NCBI RefSeq assembly: GCF_003604215.1
Contig: NZ_QXGS01000007.1
Coordinates: forward strand, 1 to 64,000
DNA from: Teichococcus vastitatis
GTDB lineage: Bacteria; Pseudomonadota; Alphaproteobacteria; Acetobacterales; Acetobacteraceae
Direction: 5' to 3'
DNA length: 64,000 bases
In this document: positions 36,040 to 44,723 of the stretch, one piece after another
Position numbering within the stretch: the stretch's first letter is position 1
How the letters are laid out: each line of letters opens with the position of its first letter
Program-made: the position numbers and the translations under genes
Notes under the pieces: model-generated
Database searches by the model: none
The model's input: the letters and a program-made list of their open reading frames with translations, nothing else
What the model was told of the DNA's origin: nothing

Positions 36040-38463
36040 TCAGATAGCACGGAAGCCGAAATCACCGATGGTCTTGAAGGACAGGCGGAACAGCAGCACG
36101 GTTTCGGAAGGATAATAATTGGCCCGGCTGCTCGGCTCCGCATAGCTCTTGGCGAAATGGGCGCCGAAAATCAGGCACTCATCCTCGTAGGTCAGGTTGG
36201 CGCCAACGCCCACGGCGCGGTTCAGCTCCAGGTCGTAGCGGCCATAGGTGCCGGCGCTCCAGTAGCGGCTGATCTGGGCCTGCACATTGCCTGCGATCTC
36301 GCGCCGCTCGCGGGTCGTGACCAGCGCGTCGGAGGGAATGGTGTAGAGGTAGCTGGCGCCGACGCTGGCGCGGCCGAAGCTGACGCGGGCCTGGGTTTCC
36401 ACCAGCCGCGCATCCAGCCCTTCCTTGTCGAGGCGGGTGCGGCCGATCAGGTCCAGCCAGGGGGTGGGCGAGAGCCGCACCCGGCCAACCCAGTCGGATT
36501 CCTGGTCGCGCAGGCCGGATTCCTCCCGGAACACTTCCTCCTCGCTGGCGCGGAAGGAGCGGCCGACCAGGCCCTCCACCTGCCCGCCATTGGGGAAGAA
36601 CCAGGCCCCGCGCAGCGCCGCGTCGACCCGCGTGCCGCCTTCCTGCCGATCCCGGCCGTTGAACCGGTTGAGCTGGAACAGGTTGGCGTCGGTGAACTCG
36701 AAGCCGTAAGTGTCCTCGTTGGCGATCAGCGTCTGCCGCCCGGTAGCCGGGCCGGTGACCACCTGCACGCGCGGCTCGACCAGCTGGCTGCCGTAATCAC
36801 CTGCGCTGCGGGTCAGCGGCAGGCGCCAGTCGAGGCCGAGGCGTACATTGCCCTGGGTGTTGGTCACCGAGCTGCGGCTGCCATTGTTCGGCGCCTGGTC
36901 GAAATCATCCACCCAGCGGCCAATTCCGTCCGCCTGGCCGCGCAGCGTCCAGACGGCGCCCATGCTGTCGATCGACGGCCGCTCATAGGTGAGGCGCGAC
37001 GCCACCCGGCGCGTGTCGGTGCCCTGGGTGCGGGTGATGGCGAAGGCATTGACGTCCCAGGTCGCATAGCCGCCGAAGCGGTCGCGCCCGAACCAGCGAT
37101 CGGCGTACAGGTTGGGGAACACGAACGGGATCTGCCCCGTGTCGTCCACCTCCGACAGGCCCTGGTAGAAGCGGGTGTCGGCGCGGACATAGCTTTCCGT
37201 GCCCCAGAAGCCTTCCACAAACAGGTCGGAGGCCAGCTGCCGCTGCGAGGGATACCGCCAGGCGCGCAGATAGGCTTCGGAACTGGCACGGTTCAGGTTG
37301 AAGCCGGCGCGCCAGTTCTCGTCGATGGCAAACAGGCCCTTGGAGAAGATGTGAGCGCCAAGGCCTTCCTCGTCCCGCGCGCCGTCCCGCTGGCCGGCCG
37401 AGGCATTCAGCTGCAGCTGGCCGGAATTGAAGCGGCGGCGGTAGTCGATGCCGAGCGCCGGGTCCTGCTTGGTGGACAGCGTGGGCGACAGCGTCAGGTC
37501 GGAGCTCTGGTCGATCGCCCAGTAATAGGGCGTCTCGAGGAAGCCGCCGAGAAACGAGGTGGTGCCGAAGCTCGGCGTCAGAAACCCGGACTGGCGCGGC
37601 ACCGACGGGTCGGGATGCGACAGGTAGGGCGTCCAGAACACCGGCCAGCCATCCAGCAGCAGGGAGGCATCGCGGTAGCGCAGCCGCTTCTCCGCCTGGT
37701 CATGCGTGGCGTAGCGGGCGCGCAACTGCCACAGCGGCGGCGCCGTCGGGTCGTCGGCGCACAGGTCGCAGGAGGAATACAGCACGCGCGACAGGTCGAG
37801 GATGGTGCCATCGGTGCGGCGGGCGCCGTTGGCCACCATGCGGCCATTCTGCGCCAGCCGGGCGGAAAGGCCCTGCAGCACGCCGTCGCGCATGTTCCCG
37901 GTCAGCTCGGCGCGGTCGGCGAACAGCACCTGGCCATCCGGCTGCAGGAGCTGGACGTTGCCCTCGGCCACCGCGATGCCGGTCTCGCGGTTGTAGGTGA
38001 AGCGGTCGGCGCGCAGGATGCGCTCGTTCTGCCAGGCTTCCACCGCGCCCGACGCGGTGACCAGGTTGTTGTTCCGGTCGTATTCCACCTGCTCGGCGGT
38101 GAAGGTGACGGGGGCGTTGTTGCCGGTCTGCTCCGGATTCGCGGCGCCCGGCGGCAGCGGCGCCGGCGCGCTGGTCGGGCCGGAACTCAGGCCGGCGCCG
38201 CCGGCGGTGGCCGGCTGGCCCAGCGCGTCGGGGCCGGACACGCCCGGCGCGCCGGGGATCTGGCCGGGACCCCCGGACGGCAGCACGGCGGCGCCGCCGC
38301 CCCGCGCATCTTCCTGCGCCTGGCCACGTCCGGCCGGAGCGGCCACGGCGAGCAAGGCGACGCCGCCCAGCAGCAGGGCACGCCAGCCCGGAGCCGCGCG
38401 GCTCCGTCCGGCAATCCGGTTCGCCGCGGGAAACGCCGAGGCCTTGCGCATGGCTTGCTCCAT
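36040..38463 (-). CDS. lptD: LPS-assembly protein LptD
   Basis: Outer-membrane beta-barrel that inserts lipopolysaccharide into the outer leaflet with LptE. The 807-residue precursor has a signal-like N-terminus to about residue 50 and a Gly/Pro/Ala-rich linker. The jellyroll OstA domain follows at about 118-240 (VTFTAEQVEYDRNNN), then the barrel from about 290, ending with the aromatic-terminated strand LFRLSFKTIGDFGFRAI. A CDLC pair and a late Cys (DECLIFG) may form disulfides. The first ATG is at 38463; one four codons later is also possible. Confidence 0.95.
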   Translation of the reverse strand: MEQAMRKASAFPAANRIAGRSRAAPGWRALLLGGVALLAVAAPAGRGQAQEDARGGGAAVLPSGGPGQIPGAPGVSGPDALGQPATAGGAGLSSGPTSAPAPLPPGAANPEQTGNNAPVTFTAEQVEYDRNNNLVTASGAVEAWQNERILRADRFTYNRETGIAVAEGNVQLLQPDGQVLFADRAELTGNMRDGVLQGLSARLAQNGRMVANGARRTDGTILDLSRVLYSSCDLCADDPTAPPLWQLRARYATHDQAEKRLRYRDASLLLDGWPVFWTPYLSHPDPSVPRQSGFLTPSFGTTSFLGGFLETPYYWAIDQSSDLTLSPTLSTKQDPALGIDYRRRFNSGQLQLNASAGQRDGARDEEGLGAHIFSKGLFAIDENWRAGFNLNRASSEAYLRAWRYPSQRQLASDLFVEGFWGTESYVRADTRFYQGLSEVDDTGQIPFVFPNLYADRWFGRDRFGGYATWDVNAFAITRTQGTDTRRVASRLTYERPSIDSMGAVWTLRGQADGIGRWVDDFDQAPNNGSRSSVTNTQGNVRLGLDWRLPLTRSAGDYGSQLVEPRVQVVTGPATGRQTLIANEDTYGFEFTDANLFQLNRFNGRDRQEGGTRVDAALRGAWFFPNGGQVEGLVGRSFRASEEEVFREESGLRDQESDWVGRVRLSPTPWLDLIGRTRLDKEGLDARLVETQARVSFGRASVGASYLYTIPSDALVTTRERREIAGNVQAQISRYWSAGTYGRYDLELNRAVGVGANLTYEDECLIFGAHFAKSYAEPSSRANYYPSETVLLFRLSFKTIGDFGFRAI

Positions 38464-38535
38464 GCCGCCTGCATAGCCGCTTCGGCCGGCGCCGGCGAGA
38501 GGCCCCAGCTCGGCCTTTTGCGATGCGTCCCCGGC

Positions 38536-39651
38536 TCAGCCATCCTCGACGTAGAGCAGCAGCGTCAGGGCGAACATCAGCCCGGCGACGGAGGGCGCCC
38601 AGGCGGCCAGCACCACCGGCAGGGTGCCGGCCTGGCCCAGCTCCTCCACCACCTTGTCGAGCAGAAACAAGGAAAAGCCGCCGGCAACGCCGGCCCCCAG
38701 CATCTGCGCCACGCCGCCGCGCCGCGAATGCCGCATGGAGAAGCCGGCGGCCAGCAGCGCCATGGCCACCGCCAGCAGCGGCGTGGACAACAGCGACTCG
38801 AAGTGCAGCCGGTGCCGCACCGCCGAGAAGCCGGCGCTTTCCAGCACCTTGATGAAGCCCGGCAAGGCCCAGAAGGACAGCGTGTCGGGCGAGGCGAAGC
38901 TTTCCTCGATCCGGTCGGCCGTCAGGGTGGTGGGCAGCCGCAGCGCATCCGGCGCGGTGGGCGGGCGGTTGGTGACGTAGGTGATGGCCCCGCTCAGCTC
39001 CCAGGCGCCCGAGGCCAGCCGCGCCACCGGCGCCTCCACCCGCGCCAGCGGGCGATCCTGCGCCGAGAGCCGCCACAGCGAGGCGTTGCGCAGCACGAAG
39101 CCCTGCCCCGGCGCCAGCTCCGGCACGCCGGCCAGGATAGCGACGCCGCCCGGCTCCAGCGTGTCGTCGGCCTGCCGCAGCCAGAGGCGGCCGCCGGCCA
39201 GGGAGCTAAGGCCGGTGGCATTGCGCAGATAGGTGGCGTCCATCCGCTCGGCGCGGGCGAACATCGCCGCCGACAGCGGCGACACCACGGTGATGGCGAG
39301 GGTGCCCAGCAGCAGCGCCACGAGGATCGGGCCGAACAGGAAGCTCCAGGCGGACACGCCCGCCGCCCGCGCCACCACCAGCTCCGAGGCGCGCGACAGC
39401 CGCCAGAAAGCCACAATGCCGCCCAGCAGGATGCCAAAGGGCAGGATCTGCATCACCACATAGGGCAGGCGCAGCGCCGCGATGCTGGCCACCAGGGTGA
39501 AGCCGGCATCCTCGCGCGTAGCGGCGCGGCGCAGCAGCTCGATGAAGTCGAACAGGGCGACCAGGGCGGCCAGCGCCAGGATCATGGCCACCGCCATGCC
39601 GGCAAAGCGGCGGGCGATGTAGAGCGACAGGGTGGTGGAGAAGACCGGCAC
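38536..39651 (-). CDS. lptG: LPS export ABC permease LptG
   Basis: Inner-membrane permease of the LptB2FG transporter that extracts LPS from the inner membrane. The 371-residue protein has six membrane segments: three N-terminal (FSTTLSLYIARRFAG onward), a periplasmic jellyroll of about 160 residues, and three C-terminal. The early IARRF and LVARAAGVSAW coupling region are typical. It follows lptF by 4 bases and precedes lptD, a conserved order in alphaproteobacteria. Confidence 0.94.
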   Translation of the reverse strand: MPVFSTTLSLYIARRFAGMAVAMILALAALVALFDFIELLRRAATREDAGFTLVASIAALRLPYVVMQILPFGILLGGIVAFWRLSRASELVVARAAGVSAWSFLFGPILVALLLGTLAITVVSPLSAAMFARAERMDATYLRNATGLSSLAGGRLWLRQADDTLEPGGVAILAGVPELAPGQGFVLRNASLWRLSAQDRPLARVEAPVARLASGAWELSGAITYVTNRPPTAPDALRLPTTLTADRIEESFASPDTLSFWALPGFIKVLESAGFSAVRHRLHFESLLSTPLLAVAMALLAAGFSMRHSRRGGVAQMLGAGVAGGFSLFLLDKVVEELGQAGTLPVVLAAWAPSVAGLMFALTLLLYVEDG

Positions 39652-39655
39652 GGCG

Positions 39656-40795
39656 TCAGCGTCCTTCCGCCGGCAGCGGCCGCCGGCGCGGCAGGCCGGG
39701 CTGGCCCGACAACACCCAGGCGGAGGCCAGGATCGGCAGCAGCGCGTGCAGCCAGATCAGGGGAATGAAGCGGTTGTCGCGCGCCGCCAGATTGCCCACC
39801 GACAGGCCGATCGCGAGCAGGCTGACCACGATGGCCACGCCGATCACCGCCGGCCGCCAGTCGCCATAGCGGCGAAAGCCGCTGGCCAGCGCCACCGCCA
39901 GCCCGACCATGGCGAAGGACAGGGCGGTGAAGGGCGAGGCGAGGCGGCCATGCCCTTCGGCGCGGAACTTCGTGATGTCGCGTTCCGGCAGGTTCTCGGC
40001 CGGGTCGGGGTGCAGCAGCTCGGGCACGAAGCGCTCCCGCGAATCGCGGTTGCGCACCGCTTCCGGCCCGCTGCGGTTGGAATCCGCGAGGTCCAGGCTA
40101 TTCTCGGCGAAGGACAGGGTGGAGAAGCGGGCCGGGCGGCCATCTGCCGCCGGCTCCAGCTGCTGGCGCACGCCGTTCAGCAGGATCACCCGCGGGCCGG
40201 CCGGGGTGGTCAGCAGCCGGCCCTGCTCGGCCATGATGGTGACCGGAACGGCGGGCTCGCGGGTGTCATGCACCAGGATGCCGCGCAGCGTGCCGTCGCC
40301 GTCGCGCCGCCGGGCATAAACGGTGAGGTCGTCGCCCAGGGCGGAGAACACGCCTTCCTGCAGCAGCACGGCCGCCATCTGGTTGCGGATCTCGAACTGC
40401 CAGGCGCGGAAGGCGGCGTGGCTGACCGGCACCAGCCAGAGCTGCAGGAACAGGCACAGGGCGGTGGCCAGCGCGGCAACGGCGAGCGCCGGCCGGGCCA
40501 GTCGCCAGTCGGACAGGCCAGCGGCGCGCATCACCACCAGCTCCCGGTCCGCGGTCAGCCGGACATAGGTGAACAACAGCACCACGAAGGTGGTGATCGG
40601 CAGGATCACCGCGAAGAAGGAGGGCAGCAGCAGCCCGGTCAGCTCGATGAACACGGCCAGGGACAGGCCACGATCCAGCACCAGCTCGATGAAGCGCAGG
40701 CTCTGCGTCAGCCAGACCAGGGCGGCGAGGCCGATGGTCACGGCCAGCAGGGCGACGCCGAGCTGGCGGAACAGGTATCGGTCGAGACGGGTCAT
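39656..40795 (-). CDS. lptF: LPS export ABC permease LptF
   Basis: Partner of LptG in the LPS exporter. The ATG at 40795 gives 379 residues beginning MTRLDRYLFRQLGVALL, the usual LptF start; the frame is open further upstream but reads as Arg/Pro/Ala noise. Other landmarks are LTADRELVVMRAAGLSDW at the coupling helix and the C-terminal helices SFAMVGLAVAL and VIGVAIVVSLL. It heads the contiguous lptF-lptG-lptD-surA-rsmA set. Confidence 0.94.
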   Translation of the reverse strand: MTRLDRYLFRQLGVALLAVTIGLAALVWLTQSLRFIELVLDRGLSLAVFIELTGLLLPSFFAVILPITTFVVLLFTYVRLTADRELVVMRAAGLSDWRLARPALAVAALATALCLFLQLWLVPVSHAAFRAWQFEIRNQMAAVLLQEGVFSALGDDLTVYARRRDGDGTLRGILVHDTREPAVPVTIMAEQGRLLTTPAGPRVILLNGVRQQLEPAADGRPARFSTLSFAENSLDLADSNRSGPEAVRNRDSRERFVPELLHPDPAENLPERDITKFRAEGHGRLASPFTALSFAMVGLAVALASGFRRYGDWRPAVIGVAIVVSLLAIGLSVGNLAARDNRFIPLIWLHALLPILASAWVLSGQPGLPRRRPLPAEGR

Positions 40796-40902
40796 GCGGG
40801 CCGGAAACGATCCTCTGGCAGGGCGGGCAGGGGCGCGGCCGGGCCGGCGCTGCGCTGCATGTAGGCCCCCGCGCCCCGGCCGCCAAGCCGAGCCCCGTCC
40901 GG

Positions 40903-41640
40903 CTACTCGCCGAGAAAGGCGCGCAGCACCGGCGCCGGCACGAAGCGGGTGCGCCAGATCCCGTCCCGCTCCTGCCGGTGGCTGACCAGCCCGGCCAGGC
41001 AGGCACCGGCCACGTCGACCACGGCGCCGCCGGATTCGCCCGGCTCCAGCCGCAGCGGCAGCTCGGCATAGCCGCCATGCAGGGGGCTGGCCTCGCGCAC
41101 CAGCGCCGCGATCTCGGTCACGGTGCGGCGGCGCGGGGTTTCCACCATCACCCGCTGGCCCGGCCGCGGCGCCGTGGCGCAGAGCGGCAGGGCGGGCGCG
41201 CCCGGCGGCAGCGGGCCGGTGCGCAGCAGCGCCACGTCGCGCCCGCCGACATAAAAGGTGCCGATACCGGCGGCGAGGTCGGCCTGCCCGGTGCGCAGCA
41301 CCTCGGCCGGCCATTCCCGCCCGGCGAAGCTCAGTGAGGCGGGGCCGGGGCTGCGGTCCAGGTCAACACCGGCATGTCTGCCGGAGGGGGGGGCGCAGCC
41401 ATGCAGCAGCGCCTGGGTGCCGTCCACGAGGTGCGCAGCGGTGAGAAAGCGCTGCCGGCCGATATGCACGGCGACGCCGCTGGAGCGGCAGTTCGGCGCG
41501 GTGCCGGCGCTGACGGCGGCCAGGCTGTCGCGTTCCTGCGGCCATTCGGGCACGGCGCAGGCGGCCAGCAGCAGCGCGCCCGCCAGGGCAGCCGCCGGGC
41601 GGCGCGGTGGGCAGGCGGAATGGCGGGCGAGGCGGCGCAT
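40903..41640 (-). CDS. Trypsin-like serine protease, probable lipoprotein
   Basis: A 245-residue secreted protein. A hydrophobic signal ends in LAAC, a lipobox placing Cys as the lipidated residue, so it is probably membrane-anchored in the periplasm. The chymotrypsin-fold triad can be read in LTAAHLVDG (His), DVALLRTG (Asp) and EPGESGGAVVD (Ser). Start 41640 is chosen because AGGA precedes it. It lacks a PDZ domain, unlike DegP. It sits just upstream of lptF in the same direction with a 107-base gap, which hints at a role in envelope quality control, but this is inference. Confidence 0.82.
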   Translation of the reverse strand: MRRLARHSACPPRRPAAALAGALLLAACAVPEWPQERDSLAAVSAGTAPNCRSSGVAVHIGRQRFLTAAHLVDGTQALLHGCAPPSGRHAGVDLDRSPGPASLSFAGREWPAEVLRTGQADLAAGIGTFYVGGRDVALLRTGPLPPGAPALPLCATAPRPGQRVMVETPRRRTVTEIAALVREASPLHGGYAELPLRLEPGESGGAVVDVAGACLAGLVSHRQERDGIWRTRFVPAPVLRAFLGE

Positions 41641-41686
41641 GGCGCTATCCTGACGCGGCACGCGGCCCGGCGCAGCCGGAATCCGA

Positions 41687-42799
41687 TCACTTCATGAAGA
41701 AGCTCTTGCAGCGCGCTTCCCGCCCGCGCAGCAGGCTGGTGCGGATGTGGCGCACCGTGCTCTTGCCGACATTGCGCTCGTAATAGCCCTCGTCATCCGG
41801 CAGGCGGTCCATCAGCAGGCGCCACAGATCCATGACGTCCTGCCGCGTGGCCGGCCGGTCGGGGTTGAACAGGCGCTGGCGCATCGCCTCCAGCTCGGAC
41901 CCGAAGCGTTCCGCGCGGAAGCGCGCGTGATGCGCCCGCTTCGCGGCGATGAGGCCGTCCAGCAGGGCCGCCGTCAGCCGTGGCGGCTCGGCCGGCCATT
42001 GCGTCGCGTAATCCATGGCATCGAAGCCGTGGCGCTGGAAATTGGCCTCGCGGAAGGACTGGCCCTGCTTGCCGATGTAGCGGGCATAGCAGACATCGGT
42101 GTTGACGCGGCCGAAGCCCAGATCGGCCGCCGCCATGGTCTTGGCCACGTCCTGCGAGGATTGGGCGCTGGCCACTGCCTTGTCCAGGTAGCATTCCACC
42201 AGGCGAAGATGCGGCCGCGCCTGGTAGTCGGTTTCGTTCCAGATCGCGTGGAACGGGGCCAGCCAGGGCTGCATGGCCCGCCAGCAGTTCCGCGTCAGGC
42301 CGAAGCCCCAATGGTGTTCCAGCGGAATGAAGCCGGGCTTCGCCGGGTCGGCGGCCTGCCGGTGGTTGCCATAGGCGGCGAAGTAGCCGAGGCGCGGATG
42401 TTCGGGCAGCTGCGCCCGGATCGCTTCCAGCATGGCCAGGTAGTGCGGGCCGAGCTCCAGATCCTCCTCGAAGAAATAGCCGACCTCGGCCCCAAGCCGC
42501 TCGAACGCCAGCGATTCGCCGCGGTGCAGGTTCAGCGCGATGCCGAGGTTGCGCGGCGCGGCATGGACCTTGCCCTGCGGAAACTCGGCCTGGAAGGCGG
42601 CGATGTTGGCGGCGATCGCCTCGTCCTCGGCGAAGCGCATGCCGGAGCAGGGCGACACGGCGCCGTCCTGCATCAGGTGGATGTTGCGCGGGTCCAGTGC
42701 CACGCCCTGCTGCGCCTTCAGCGACCGGCACAACCGTTCCAGGTATTCCGGCCGGTTGAAGGCGAAGATGACGATCGGCGGCAGGGCGGTGTCAGCCAT
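41687..42799 (-). CDS. GT-A-fold glycosyltransferase, GNT-I-like
   Basis: A 370-residue protein beginning PPIVIFAFNRPEYLERLCRS, a GT-A start. It has the metal-binding acidic motif YFFEEDLELGPHYL, resembling the EDD motif of N-acetylglucosaminyltransferase I, and HHWGFGLTRNCWRAM with NETDYQ in the acceptor region. No membrane segment is present, so it probably acts at the cytoplasmic face, possibly on a surface glycan. The ATG at 42799 overlaps the Sua5 gene stop by 8 bases, so translation is likely coupled. Substrate unknown. Confidence 0.78.
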   Translation of the reverse strand: MADTALPPIVIFAFNRPEYLERLCRSLKAQQGVALDPRNIHLMQDGAVSPCSGMRFAEDEAIAANIAAFQAEFPQGKVHAAPRNLGIALNLHRGESLAFERLGAEVGYFFEEDLELGPHYLAMLEAIRAQLPEHPRLGYFAAYGNHRQAADPAKPGFIPLEHHWGFGLTRNCWRAMQPWLAPFHAIWNETDYQARPHLRLVECYLDKAVASAQSSQDVAKTMAAADLGFGRVNTDVCYARYIGKQGQSFREANFQRHGFDAMDYATQWPAEPPRLTAALLDGLIAAKRAHHARFRAERFGSELEAMRQRLFNPDRPATRQDVMDLWRLLMDRLPDDEGYYERNVGKSTVRHIRTSLLRGREARCKSFFMK

Positions 42800-43778
42800 G
42801 CGGGTGGCGCTCCGGGCGCGGTGCGGCGGCGCGGCCGAGCCGGTCACGGATGGCGGCGCCGAGGCCATCCTCCGGCACCGGCATGGCGGCGATGGCGGCG
42901 AGGCCCCGGCGCTGCCCCTCCGCATCCAGCCAGCGCAGCCCGGCGAACAGGCGGGACGCCGCCTCCACCGTGTCGCCGCTTTCACTGAGCTGGAACACCA
43001 GGCCGGCGCCGGGCAGGGCCGGGCCGAAGGCCAGCAGGGCCTCGCTGCCCTTCGCCGTGACGGCATCCAGCCGCACCGGCAGGCCGGGGGCGTAGTGCGA
43101 GCTCATCATCCCCGGCGCCTTCAGCCCGCCCGGCGCCTCGGCCACTGCCGCGGGCCGGCCGATCGGGCCGAGCAGCGCCGCCAGCGCCGCCTCGGGCACG
43201 CCGCCGGGGCGCAGCAGCACGGGCGTCGCGCCGGTCAGGTCCAGCACCGTGCTTTCCACGCCCACGGCGCAGGGGCCGCCATCCAGCACCGCGGCGATCC
43301 GTCCTTCCAGCCCGTCCAGCACATGCCCCGCGGTGGTGGGCGACACGGCGCCGGAGCGGTTGGCCGAGGGCGCCGCCACCGGCACCCCGGCTTCCGCCAG
43401 CAGCGCCCGCGCCAGCGGGTGCGCCGGCACCCGCACCGCGAGCGATGGCAGCCCGGCGCCGGTCAGCAGGTCGATGGTGGCGTCCGGCGCGCGGGGCAGC
43501 ACCAGGGTCAGCGGCCCGGGCCAGAAGCGGTCCGCCACCGCGCGGGCACGCGCATCGGCGGCCACCTCGCGAAACGCGGCCCCGGCCGAGGCGAAGTGGC
43601 TGATCAGCGGGTTGAAGGAAGGCCGGCCCTTGGCGGCGTAGATGGCGGCCACCGCGCGCGGGTTCCGCGCATCGCCGCCCAGGCCGTACACCGTCTCGGT
43701 GGGAAAGGCGACCAGCTCCCCGGCCCGCAGCAGGGCGGCGGCGCGCGGCAGCTCGGCGGGCGGCAGGCGGGTGGTCAT
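42792..43778 (-). CDS. L-threonylcarbamoyladenylate synthase (Sua5/TsaC type)
   Basis: Makes the activated threonylcarbamoyl-AMP used for t6A37 in tRNAs. The 328-residue protein has the YrdC domain (FPTETVYGLGGDA, KGRPSFNPLI, RVPAHPLARALL, SANRSGAVSPT, ESTVLDL) and a C-terminal Sua5 domain reached by the linker APGMMSSHYAP. This is the long Sua5 form. The mtaB gene further along the window acts on the resulting t6A. It lies 7 bases downstream of cysQ. Confidence 0.92.
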   Translation of the reverse strand: MTTRLPPAELPRAAALLRAGELVAFPTETVYGLGGDARNPRAVAAIYAAKGRPSFNPLISHFASAGAAFREVAADARARAVADRFWPGPLTLVLPRAPDATIDLLTGAGLPSLAVRVPAHPLARALLAEAGVPVAAPSANRSGAVSPTTAGHVLDGLEGRIAAVLDGGPCAVGVESTVLDLTGATPVLLRPGGVPEAALAALLGPIGRPAAVAEAPGGLKAPGMMSSHYAPGLPVRLDAVTAKGSEALLAFGPALPGAGLVFQLSESGDTVEAASRLFAGLRWLDAEGQRRGLAAIAAMPVPEDGLGAAIRDRLGRAAAPRPERHPHG

Positions 43779-43785
43779 GGCGCGG

Positions 43786-44550
43786 TCAGGCGGCGCCGCG
43801 GCACAGAAAGGGCGGGTTCTCCCACAGCGGCTTGCCGTAGCCGAGCGGCGCGCCGTCGAAGGTGGTGCAGCGGCCGCCGGCCGCCAGCAGCACCGCCTCG
43901 GGCGCCGCGGTGTCCCATTCCATGGTGCGGCCGAAGCGCGGATACACGTCGCCCACGCCTTCGGCCAGGCGGCAGAACTTCACCGCCGAGCCGATCTTGA
44001 CGATCTCGGCCACCTTCTGCTCGCCCAGGAACTCGGTCAGGCGCGGGTCGTCGCCGTAATGCCGGCTGGCCATCACCGTGAGCCCCTCGGCCGGCACGCG
44101 GCGGGCCGCGATCGGGCGCTCCGTGCCGTCGGCGTTCCGCTTCCAGGCGCCGACGCCGATAATGCCGGTGAACAACTCGCCATAGGCCGGGATGGCGACG
44201 GCGCCGAGCACCGGGCGGCCGCGATCCACCAGGCCGATGTTCACGGTGAACTCGGCGCGGCCGGCGGCGAATTCGCGCGTGCCGTCCAGCGGGTCCACCA
44301 GCCAGTAGCGCTCGGCATCGGTGGTCACCTCGCTGACCGAGCATTCTTCCTCCGCCACCACCGGAATGCCCGGCGCCGCGGCGCGCAGCCCTTCGGCGAT
44401 GATCGCCTCGGCCAGCCGGTCGGCGGCGGTGACGGGGCTCATGTCGTCCTTGCGCTCCACCGCGAAGCCGGCATCGCGCACGGACAGGATGGCGGCGGCG
44501 GCGCTCTGGGCGAGGCGGGCGGCGAGGGCGAGGAGTTCGGCATCGGTCAT
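43786..44550 (-). CDS. cysQ: 3'(2'),5'-bisphosphate nucleotidase CysQ
   Basis: Inositol-monophosphatase-fold enzyme that removes the 3' phosphate from PAP, a by-product of sulfate assimilation. The 254-residue protein has the metal-binding glutamates in AEEECSVS, the VDPLDGTREF motif and the C-terminal WDTAAPEAVLLAAGG motif. The ATG at 44550 is preferred to an upstream ATG whose extension is Arg/Cys-rich. It is the first gene of a three-gene set with Sua5 and a glycosyltransferase. Confidence 0.88.
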   Translation of the reverse strand: MTDAELLALAARLAQSAAAAILSVRDAGFAVERKDDMSPVTAADRLAEAIIAEGLRAAAPGIPVVAEEECSVSEVTTDAERYWLVDPLDGTREFAAGRAEFTVNIGLVDRGRPVLGAVAIPAYGELFTGIIGVGAWKRNADGTERPIAARRVPAEGLTVMASRHYGDDPRLTEFLGEQKVAEIVKIGSAVKFCRLAEGVGDVYPRFGRTMEWDTAAPEAVLLAAGGRCTTFDGAPLGYGKPLWENPPFLCRGAA

Positions 44551-44723
44551 CGTGCGCAGGGGTGTAGCACCCCGGGCCGCGCATCGCCGCATCCGCGGCA
44601 AAAAAACCCCGATCCGGCGCCTCCCCTGGCGATCCCGGCTGCGGGTGGTATCGTTTCGCCATTCGGCCCTTCGCCACGTATCCGCCGGGGGGTTTCGCTG
44701 GCGCCGCAGCTCTGGAGTTCCGC

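Noticed and set aside
36157-39768. A 1200-codon open frame on the plus strand antisense to lptD and lptG
   Set aside because: It is a mirror of GC-rich codons; the product is His/Gln/Arg-rich and the minus strand encodes textbook LptD and LptG.
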